From JACPUX01 sp964517465 (GTDB taxonomy: Bacteria; Pseudomonadota; Gammaproteobacteria; Burkholderiales; Casimicrobiaceae), in NCBI GenBank assembly GCA_964517465.1, contig CAZFEK010000018.1, positions 1 through 64,000 on the forward strand: DNA of 64,000 bases. The letters are read 5' to 3'. How positions within the stretch are numbered: the stretch's first letter is position 1; every line of letters begins with the position of its first letter. Below the pieces are notes generated by a model, which saw nothing but the letters and a program-made list of their open reading frames with translations, had not been told where the DNA came from and did not search any database. The translations under genes were made by a program, and so were the position numbers. Positions 57,950-64,000 of this stretch are shown here, piece by piece.

Positions 57950-58474
57950 TCACATTGGCGGCAATTTGCCGGTGAGCCGAAGCCAGGGCAGTTTCAGCCA
58001 CCAAAGAAGGCTCGCCCGCCGATTGATTTCGTGGGCCTGGCGCGTGAGCTGTTCGGTTTGACGCATGAGCACCTGCTCGCGCTCGCGCAAGCGGCTGTCC
58101 ATTTCGCGCAGGCGGCTGTGGTCTCGCGCCGCGGAAGCCTGCAGATCGAAGGATTGTTTGGTGAGATTGGCGATTTGCGCGCGCAGCGCTTCGACCTCGA
58201 TGCCCGCCTGCTCTCGTTCGACGGCAAGGCTTGCGCGGCAATCGGCGACTTCTGCTTCTCGCTCCATCAAGAGTTGGGCGAGGCGCAAGTTATCGGACTT
58301 CAGTTCGCTGGCATTGCTTTCGCGCTCCGCGAGCAAGGCGCGGGCGTCGCGCAGAAGTTCCTGCGCGTGCGTTAGTTGCGCGGCAAGCGCATCGCGCGCG
58401 ACGACCAGATCGGGTATCGCGCTGTCCGCGTTCGGTGCTTCTGAATCGACCGGCACGGCCCCTGACCGAGTCAT
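57950..58474 (-). CDS. Coiled-coil protein of unknown function
   Basis: A 174-residue protein. After about 25 residues, a long charged helix with heptad-like spacing (LAAQLTHAQELLRDARALLA, VDALRAQIANLTKQSFDLQ-like) runs to about residue 150. The C-terminus is short and basic with WWLKLPWLRLTGKLPPM, which may associate with the membrane. The ATG at 58474 follows an AAGGG site. It may be cotranscribed with the acyl-CoA synthetase (28-base gap). No family is recognised. Confidence 0.6.
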   Translation of the reverse strand: MTRSGAVPVDSEAPNADSAIPDLVVARDALAAQLTHAQELLRDARALLAERESNASELKSDNLRLAQLLMEREAEVADCRASLAVEREQAGIEVEALRAQIANLTKQSFDLQASAARDHSRLREMDSRLREREQVLMRQTEQLTRQAHEINRRASLLWWLKLPWLRLTGKLPPM

Positions 58475-58699
58475 CGCGGAACCCTTAGGCTGCACTGGCA
58501 AGCTGAAAGAGTCTGCACTACCTACCTCCTCCTCCCAGGAGCTGCCGCCCTTCGCCTCGCCGCGCAGGTGGCCACCTGCGGATCGGCATCTGGGGCGCGG
58601 CGGTATCAACCGGCCCAGTATGCCATAGGTATAGCCGCTGGAGCTAGAAGGGCACAGGGAGCGGCCGGTCCGGCTGGTGCGAGCATCTTCAAAGGGCGC
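58475..58699. other. Gap with a hairpin near the PaiB stop
   Basis: About 225 bases between the coiled-coil gene and paiB. AAAGGGC (58691-58697) and GCCCTTT (58703-58709) form a 7-bp stem that overlaps the paiB stop. On the minus strand it is followed by GAAG rather than a T-run, so any terminator role is weak. No gene is seen. Confidence 0.4.
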
Positions 58700-59335
58700 T
58701 CAGCCCTTTTTGTGATCGAGCCCTTGCATTGCTTCAGCCACCGCCCGGGCTTCCTGGCTCTCCGTCTTCGAGAGGGCATGCGCAACGCTTTGTCGGTCGG
58801 CTTGGGAGCGATTCTGCGAAAGCTTGAATTTGGCCTCGACGCGCTGGATGGGGATGCGAAAGGCGATGATTGCTTGGCGCAGCTTGCCTAACGCCGCTTC
58901 GGTGAGTTCGGGCGTCCAAGGCGCGCGCTGGTGGGCTTCGAAATGGCGCACCGTAAAATCGAGAACGGCGTCGATCTCGGCTTCGCTCTCGATGGTTTCA
59001 GGATGGCCGTGGCAATGGACCACGGCGTAGTTCCAGGTGGGAACGGCGCCTTCTTGATTCTGGTACCAAGCCGGAGAGATGTAATGATGGGGACCCTGGA
59101 AGATGGCCACGGTTTTGCCCTGCGCGAAATATTGCCAATGCGGGTTGGCGCGTGCAACGTGGCCGATGATCGTGCCATGAGGCTCGCGATCAGGCAGCAG
59201 GATCAGGGGCAGGTGGGTCACGGCGAGCTCCTCGTCGCGGGCGGTGACGAGGGTGGCAAACGGATGCTCGGCAATCAGCCGCGCGATGGTACTGCGGTCT
59301 TTGCAGGCGAAGGCGGCTGGAAGGTAGAGGCTCAT
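58700..59335 (-). CDS. PaiB-family FMN-binding protein
   Basis: A 211-residue protein of the PaiB/FMN-binding split-barrel group. Recognisable blocks are LIAEHPFATLVTARDEELAV, LPLILLPDREPHGTIIGHVA, IFQGPHHYISPAWYQN and VPTWNYAVVHCHG. Members have been called negative regulators of sporulation genes in Bacillus, but in proteobacteria the role is unclear. It is downstream of the BPH-like gene by 24 bases in the same orientation. Confidence 0.9.
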   Translation of the reverse strand: MSLYLPAAFACKDRSTIARLIAEHPFATLVTARDEELAVTHLPLILLPDREPHGTIIGHVARANPHWQYFAQGKTVAIFQGPHHYISPAWYQNQEGAVPTWNYAVVHCHGHPETIESEAEIDAVLDFTVRHFEAHQRAPWTPELTEAALGKLRQAIIAFRIPIQRVEAKFKLSQNRSQADRQSVAHALSKTESQEARAVAEAMQGLDHKKG

Positions 59336-59359
59336 GTCGAGCGCGGGCTCGCGACCGGT

Positions 59360-59932
59360 TCAACTGCCGCCGCGCGGCACGCGATAGAGCGTGAGCGGCA
59401 AGGCGGTGTTTTTGTCGAAAGTGGCGCCGGCTTCGATGCCCAACTGTGCGATCTGCGCGGCACTCTGGTCTTGATCATAGGCCGCATGCATGGCCCCGAG
59501 GGCAAAGTCGCGCCCCGATCCGGCGGCCCAGAAACGCGTGTATTCGAACACTTCGCGCATCGAATACACGCCGCAGATCCCGCGCGGATTGGCGATGAGC
59601 GCGGTGATCTGCGTCGATTCGTAGGGGTCGTCTTCTTCCTCCTTGGGATTGAGGAAGTGGCGTTCCTTGAGGATGGGATGCAGCTTGCGAAAGGTCTCGA
59701 AAATCGCTGCTTTGCTGCTGAAATCGTATTCGCGATTGCCGTTCAGCAAATTCTCGAACACGAGTTGATGCGCGGCGCTGCCGCAAAGGCCGATGAAGGT
59801 GTCGCCGTGCTGGACGATCTTGTCAAAGGAGGAATCGAATTCCGCGGAAAGGCGGGTATCGCCAAAGGTGGTCAGGGAATCGGCGGCGATGGCAATCTCT
59901 TCGCCCTTGCGGACGACAACGAGTGTGGTCAT
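59360..59932 (-). CDS. Betaproteobacterial proteasome homologue (BPH-like Ntn hydrolase)
   Basis: A 190-residue protein resembling proteasome beta/HslV-type Ntn hydrolases. After Met removal the chain would begin TTLVVVRKGEEIAIAADSLT. Counting that Thr as 1, Asp17 falls where the catalytic Asp of proteasome beta subunits lies. The Lys equivalent appears in the SSFDKIVQHG stretch, four residues later than in standard beta subunits. There is no propeptide. The usual HslV partner HslU is not encoded nearby. Known BPH proteins form tetradecameric rings. The function here is inferred. Confidence 0.72.
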   Translation of the reverse strand: MTTLVVVRKGEEIAIAADSLTTFGDTRLSAEFDSSFDKIVQHGDTFIGLCGSAAHQLVFENLLNGNREYDFSSKAAIFETFRKLHPILKERHFLNPKEEEDDPYESTQITALIANPRGICGVYSMREVFEYTRFWAAGSGRDFALGAMHAAYDQDQSAAQIAQLGIEAGATFDKNTALPLTLYRVPRGGS

Positions 59933-59986
59933 GGGTGTTGCGGCGCGGGCTGTGATGCTTGCCGCGGATGGGATGGAAAGTGAATA

Positions 59987-60886
59987 TTATACCGCGCTTG
60001 GATAAACCAAATGACGCGGCAACGCTTCCCGTCGCCAATGCTTGAAGGCCCAAGGCCAAAACTCATCGAGCAACATGCCCTCGGGCAGGCTTTCCTGACC
60101 CAGGAAAATCCAAGCACGGAGCAACTCCGGCATGGGATGGTCGGTGTTCAGGGCGGGAGCCAGGGTTTGTTTGGACAGTTTTTCGCCCTTTGAGTTGATC
60201 GCAACGGGGATGTGCAAATAGCGGGGGGTGGGCAGATTCAGGGTGCGCTGCAGTTGGATCTGCCTGGGGGTGGAGGGCAAGAGGTCGGCACCGCGCACGA
60301 TTTCGGTGATGCCCTGCGCGGCATCGTCCACTACCACGGCGAGGTGATAGGCGAACCAGCCATCGGCCCGCCGAATGACGAAATCGCCAACCTCCGGGGC
60401 AAGGTCTTGTTCTTGGCGGCCTTGCAGCAAATCTTCAAACTGCACGCATGCATCACCCACGCGAAACCGCCAGGCGCGCGCCTTCTTTCCGGGCGGGAGG
60501 CCATCGCGGCAAGTGCCGGGATAAATCGCCTCGCCGTTGGCGCTGAGCGGTGCGCCCGCCAGTTCGGCACGTGTGCAGCCGCAGGGGTAAGCCAGTCCTT
60601 TGGCCTGCAGCGTTTGCAAGGCGGCCGCGTAGCGCTCGGTGCGCTGGCTTTGGTAGACCAGCTCGCCATCCCAAACGAAACCAAAAGCGCGCAGGGTGTC
60701 GAGTATGGCGGTGGCGGCACCGGGCCGCTCGCGCGGCGGATCGAGGTCCTCCATGCGCAGCAACCATTGCCCTTTGCGGCAGCGAGCATCGCAATAACTC
60801 GCCATGGCGGCGAGCAAAGATCCGAAATGCAGAGGGCCGGTAGGGGAGGGAGCGAAGCGGCCGCGGTAGACGGCGGTTTCACTCAT
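59987..60886 (-). CDS. gluQ: Glutamyl-Q tRNA(Asp) synthetase
   Basis: A 299-residue enzyme that attaches glutamate to the queuosine of tRNA(Asp). It is shorter than GluRS because the anticodon-binding domain is missing. The HIGH-like motif is PSPTGPLHFGSL. The Zn-binding Cys are in CGCTRAELAG and, later, YPGTCRD. The KMSKS-like motif is KLSKQ. The family opening YRGRFAPSPTG is present. It is the next gene upstream of the BPH-like gene, with 54 bases between. Confidence 0.93.
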   Translation of the reverse strand: MSETAVYRGRFAPSPTGPLHFGSLLAAMASYCDARCRKGQWLLRMEDLDPPRERPGAATAILDTLRAFGFVWDGELVYQSQRTERYAAALQTLQAKGLAYPCGCTRAELAGAPLSANGEAIYPGTCRDGLPPGKKARAWRFRVGDACVQFEDLLQGRQEQDLAPEVGDFVIRRADGWFAYHLAVVVDDAAQGITEIVRGADLLPSTPRQIQLQRTLNLPTPRYLHIPVAINSKGEKLSKQTLAPALNTDHPMPELLRAWIFLGQESLPEGMLLDEFWPWAFKHWRREALPRHLVYPSAV

Positions 60887-60952
60887 CGACGGCGGTGGTT
60901 TTGAATGACGGTTTGCTTGCAGCGCGCGAGACTTGGCATGGCGCGACTTAGA

Positions 60953-61591
60953 TCAATCCGTGCTTGCCGCGCTTGGCGCCGCCTTGGCGAGTTTTACGCC
61001 CTCTTCGGCGGGATAGGTCCAGTGCTTCTTCCAGGCGGCCAACACGGCGTTGGGGTATTCGGCCCGGCCCAAGCTTCCGTTGTAGCGGCCCAGAGCGCGG
61101 AAGAGGTCGCCCTTTTCCAAGTCGAGGTAGTGGCGAAGGATGGTGCAGCCATAACGCAGATTGGTTCTCAAATGAAAGAGGTTGTGTTCGTTATGGCCGA
61201 TCGCTTTGATCCAGAAGGGCATGACTTGCATGAATCCGCGCGCTCCGGCAATAGAAACGGCGTACTTGCGAAAGCCGCTCTCCACCTGGATGAGGCCCAG
61301 CACCAGCTGCGGGTCGAGCCCGGCGCGGGTGGCTTCGTAGTGCACGGTTTGCAGAAAATCCAAACGCACTTTGGCATCGGGGATGCGACTGGCCAAGCGC
61401 GAGGACATGATCGCCAGCCATACGCGCGCTTCGCTGGCGTCGATTGCCGCCGGCCGAGTTGCCGCATAGTCGCTGACTGCTTTGGAAAGTGCTGCCTGCA
61501 CACTTGCCGAAAGCTCTTCTTCCCGCTGCGCGCCCGCGCTGGCGAGCTGCGGCAGAAGGAGCAAAACGGCAAGGGCAAAAATGCTCCGCAT
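60953..61591 (-). CDS. Secreted SLT-type lytic transglycosylase
   Basis: A 212-residue periplasmic protein with a signal peptide (about 1-19, ending ASAGA). The SLT domain shows VESGFRKYAVS with the catalytic Glu, GARGFMQVMPFW, and the final ALGRYNGSLGR. It would cleave peptidoglycan glycan strands. It lies 7 bases downstream of proS, and gluQ follows 66 bases after it, so the three may share a transcript. Confidence 0.92.
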   Translation of the reverse strand: MRSIFALAVLLLLPQLASAGAQREEELSASVQAALSKAVSDYAATRPAAIDASEARVWLAIMSSRLASRIPDAKVRLDFLQTVHYEATRAGLDPQLVLGLIQVESGFRKYAVSIAGARGFMQVMPFWIKAIGHNEHNLFHLRTNLRYGCTILRHYLDLEKGDLFRALGRYNGSLGRAEYPNAVLAAWKKHWTYPAEEGVKLAKAAPSAASTD

Positions 61592-61598
61592 GGCGACC

Positions 61599-63311
61599 TC
61601 AGTGTCGAGCGAGGCTCAAGAGTTGGCTCGCGACCTCAGTGACCGGCACTTTGCTTGCGGTCGTTTCCCGGCGAGCCTGCACTTCCACCATGCCCTCTTT
61701 GAGCCCGCGCTCTCCGATGGTTACGCGCAGCGGGATGCCGATCAATTCGAGGTCGGCAAACATCACGCCAGGGCGCTCGTCGCGGTCGTCGAGAAAGACC
61801 TCGACCCCTGCGTCCGCAAGTTGCTGATAAAGCCGGTCGGCAGCTTCTTTGACCAAGGCGTTGCGGCCATATGCGACCGGTGCGATGGCGACTGCGAAAG
61901 GCGCCATGGGCGTGGGCCAAACGATGCCCTTGTCGTCGAAATTTTGCTCGATCGCGGCTGCCACCACGCGCGTGACGCCGATGCCGTAGCAGCCCATTTC
62001 GATGGCGCGCGCCTGCCCTGCTTCATCGAGGTAAGTTGCGCCCATGGCGGTGGAGTATTTGGTTCCGAGGGCAAAGACGTGTCCCACCTCGATGCCGCGG
62101 CAGATTTCCAATGTGCCCTTGCCGTCCGGGCTGGGGTCGCCGGCGACGACATTGCGAATATCTGCTACGAGGTTCGGTTCGCGCGCATCGCGCCCGAAGT
62201 TGACACCCGTGAGGTGGTAGTCGCCCTCGTTGGCGCCGCAGACGAAATCGCTCATCGCCGCGACCGTGCGATCGACGATCAGCGGCAAGTCGTCAGGAAT
62301 ACCCACCGGCCCCAAGTAACCCGGCGGTCCGCCGACCGCAGCGCGGATTTCCTCGTCGCTCGCCCAGCGAAAACCTTCCAAACCGGGAAGCTTGGCCGTC
62401 TTTATTTCATTGAGATTGTGGTCTCCGCGTATCAGCAGCATGTGTACCTTGTCCTGCGCCCACAACATGATGCACTTGACCGTGCGCGCCAAGGGAAGTT
62501 CGAGCAACTCGGCCACCTCCTCGCAACTCGACTTGCCCGGCGTGGGCACCTTGCGCAGGGTTTCGGCCGGTGCGGCGCGGGGCTTGGCGGGCGCCAGCGC
62601 TTCCGCGAGTTCGACGTTCGCGGCGTAATCCGATTGCGGGCAAAAGGCGATCGCGTCTTCGCCCGAGTCGGCGAGCACCTGGAACTCATGCGAGGCGCTA
62701 CCGCCTATGGCCCCGGTATCGGCCGCTACCGCCCGAAACTTGAGCCCCAGGCGCGAAAAGATGCGCTCATAGGCGTGGTACATGCCTTGGTAGCTCTTGA
62801 GCATGCCCTCCTTGTCGACGTCAAAGGAATAGGCGTCTTTCATGATGAACTCGCGCGAGCGCATGACGCCGAAGCGGGGGCGGATTTCATCGCGAAATTT
62901 GGTTTGGATCTGGTAAAAATTCACCGGCAGTTGGCGATAGCTGCTGATCTCCTTGCGCACCACGTCGGTGATAACTTCCTCGTGGGTGGGGCCAAAACAG
63001 AAGTTGCGCTCATGCCGGTCCTTGATGCGCAGCATTTGCGGGCCGAAGACATCCCAGCGGCCAGTCTCTTGCCAAAGTTCGGCCGGGTGCACCGCGGGCA
63101 TCAAGAGCTCCAGCGCGCCGGCGCGGTTCATTTCCTCGCGAATGATGTTCTCCACCTTGCGCAACACGCGCAGCCCCAAGGGCATCCAGGTGTAAATGCC
63201 GCTTCCCAAGCGTTTGATGAGGCCCGCGCGCAGCATCAGTTTCTGGCTGACGATCTCCGCTTCGGCGGGCGCCTCTTTGAGTGTGGAAAGAAAGAACTGC
63301 GTGGCTTTCAT
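61599..63311 (-). CDS. proS: Prolyl-tRNA synthetase
   Basis: A 570-residue class II synthetase of the bacterial (ProS-type) group with the long insertion domain between motifs 2 and 3. The opening MKATQFFLSTLKEAPAEAEIV at 63311 is the family standard, so the frame to 63404 is not used. GSGIYTWMPLGLRVL (motif 1 region) and FRDEIRPRFGVMRSREFIMKDAYSF (motif 2 region) are visible. GIGVTRVVAAAIEQ marks motif 3. It charges tRNA-Pro, and one tRNA-Pro gene lies just upstream. Confidence 0.97.
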   Translation of the reverse strand: MKATQFFLSTLKEAPAEAEIVSQKLMLRAGLIKRLGSGIYTWMPLGLRVLRKVENIIREEMNRAGALELLMPAVHPAELWQETGRWDVFGPQMLRIKDRHERNFCFGPTHEEVITDVVRKEISSYRQLPVNFYQIQTKFRDEIRPRFGVMRSREFIMKDAYSFDVDKEGMLKSYQGMYHAYERIFSRLGLKFRAVAADTGAIGGSASHEFQVLADSGEDAIAFCPQSDYAANVELAEALAPAKPRAAPAETLRKVPTPGKSSCEEVAELLELPLARTVKCIMLWAQDKVHMLLIRGDHNLNEIKTAKLPGLEGFRWASDEEIRAAVGGPPGYLGPVGIPDDLPLIVDRTVAAMSDFVCGANEGDYHLTGVNFGRDAREPNLVADIRNVVAGDPSPDGKGTLEICRGIEVGHVFALGTKYSTAMGATYLDEAGQARAIEMGCYGIGVTRVVAAAIEQNFDDKGIVWPTPMAPFAVAIAPVAYGRNALVKEAADRLYQQLADAGVEVFLDDRDERPGVMFADLELIGIPLRVTIGERGLKEGMVEVQARRETTASKVPVTEVASQLLSLARH

Positions 63312-63401
63312 GTTCTGCGGCCCCGAAAAAGACACTTTGGTCGAGATGTTCCGACTCGAAGGCAAGGCCATGGGCTGCTTGCCAAGGAACAACACGTCGC
63401 T

Positions 63402-63433
63402 CAAAAAACAAAGAGGCCGGACAAGCCGGCCTC
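63402..63433 (-). terminator. Intrinsic terminator after tRNA-Pro
   Basis: On the minus strand GAGGCCGG (63433-63426) and CCGGCCTC (63420-63413) form an 8-bp stem, and TTTGTTTTTT follows. It separates the tRNA-Pro transcript from proS, whose own promoter must lie between 63312 and 63400. Confidence 0.85.
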
Positions 63434-63443
63434 CCTTTTAAGC

Positions 63444-63520
<77 letters not shown>

Positions 63521-63541
63521 AAGCGCGCAATTATACCCGGT

Positions 63542-63922
63542 TCAGGCCGTTTGCGTCAGCAGCGTGCGTATCGCCAAGAGTTCCTGGCGTAGAAAACCGA
63601 GTCCGCTAGGCTCGTCGCGTGCCTCCGGCTCGGGCGCGGGAGCCGCCGAACGCAAATCTTCATCCTCCAGGCGATGACGCGCGCCGTTGATGGTGAAGCC
63701 CTGTTCGTAGAGCAAATCGCGAATCCGCCGCACCAGCAGCACTTCGTGGTGCTGGTAGTAGCGCCGATTGCCGCGCCGCTTGACCGGTTTCAATTGGGTG
63801 AATTCCTGTTCCCAATAACGCAGCACGTGCGGCTTGACCGCGCATAGCTCGCTCACCTCACCGATGGTGAAGTAGCGCTTTGCGGGTATGGGCGGCAGAT
63901 CAGGCCTGCTGGCTTCGCTCAT
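63542..63922 (-). CDS. MerR-family regulator
   Basis: A 126-residue regulator. Residues about 17-85 form a MerR HTH (FTIGEVSELCAVKPHVLRYW, then EQEFTQLKPVKRRGNRRYY). The C-terminal part is short and lacks the Cys expected of metal-sensing MerR proteins. Such genes sit beside ihfA in many proteobacteria and their function is undefined. Its ATG lies inside the 3' end of ihfA (overlap of 23 bases), so they are cotranscribed. Confidence 0.9.
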   Translation of the reverse strand: MSEASRPDLPPIPAKRYFTIGEVSELCAVKPHVLRYWEQEFTQLKPVKRRGNRRYYQHHEVLLVRRIRDLLYEQGFTINGARHRLEDEDLRSAAPAPEPEARDEPSGLGFLRQELLAIRTLLTQTA

Positions 63923-64000
63923 GGTTATCCGCCTCTACCATGGCCTTGAGCTTCTGGCTGGCATGAAAGGTCACCACACGCCTAGCCGTGATGGGTATTT
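63900..64000 (-). CDS. ihfA: Integration host factor alpha subunit, C-terminal part
   Basis: The right edge holds the last 32 codons of ihfA. Read on the minus strand, the frame gives IPITARRVVTFHASQKLKAM and then VEADNHERSQQA before the stop at 63900-63902. This matches the C-terminal arm of IHF alpha, a DNA-bending protein. The N-terminal two-thirds lie outside the window. It overlaps the MerR gene by 23 bases. Not shown by simple open-frame listing because it is truncated. Confidence 0.9.
   Translation of the reverse strand, partial: IPITARRVVTFHASQKLKAMVEADNHERSQQA

Overview
The window is a dense, GC-rich bacterial chromosome segment. Its gene content points to a betaproteobacterium of the Rhodocyclales/Nitrosomonadales type. 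The supporting signs are the ihfA-merR-tRNA-Pro order at the right end, a betaproteobacterial proteasome homologue (BPH-like protein), napDAGHB, gluQRS, proS and FimV-like genes, and Pseudomonas/beta-type REP sequences. No plasmid, phage or complete insertion sequence is visible.

Layout. 0-5.3 kb: REP-like repeats, a small lipoprotein, an AlaX-type tRNA editing protein, DUF1223 and DUF924 proteins, a MarR-GNAT fusion and two small envelope proteins. 5.3-12.6 kb: WbuC-type cupin, dnaE, a lipoprotein plus alpha/beta hydrolase pair, and a FimV-like protein. 13.0-21.8 kb: one large chemotaxis operon on the minus strand (receptor, CheY, STAS, CheA, receptor, CheW, CheR, CheD, CheB). 21.9-25.4 kb: a 99-bp tandem repeat, then a FixJ-type regulator with a multi-PAS kinase. 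25.5-30.7 kb: periplasmic nitrate reductase napDAGHB preceded by an FNR-type site. 30.8-34.9 kb: rhodanese lipoprotein, secreted protein and a large wHTH-ATPase regulator. 35.0-39.0 kb: feruloyl-CoA synthase and a branched-chain-type solute-binding protein, divergent from a TetR regulator with an IS481-like N-terminus. 39.0-41.0 kb: an AT-richer patch with a decayed methyltransferase and a glycosyltransferase. 41.1-49.0 kb: leuA with a leucine-rich leader, a DUF5648-like protein, malate synthase, a FadH-like reductase and an M48 protease. 49.0-53.7 kb: two DUF74 proteins, a REP pair and a LytS/LytR pair behind two LiaI/LiaF-like membrane proteins. 53.9-64.0 kb: YlqF-type GTPase, acyl-CoA synthetase, PaiB, BPH-like protein, gluQRS, lytic transglycosylase, proS, tRNA-Pro, MerR and the end of ihfA.

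How it works together. The organism appears motile or tactic, able to respire nitrate in the periplasm under oxygen limitation, and able to use aromatic acids (ferulate module) and fatty acids or acetate (FadH, malate synthase). It also has an envelope-stress-like signalling module. The most notable items are the predicted leaderless leucine leader peptide upstream of leuA, the well-placed FNR-type site before nap, the BPH-like proteasome gene, the Lia-like membrane proteins wired to a LytTR system, the IS481-HTH/TetR fusion, and the 99-bp tandem repeat with operator-like sequences beside the chemotaxis operon. All functions are inferred from sequence features read by eye. No database search was run.
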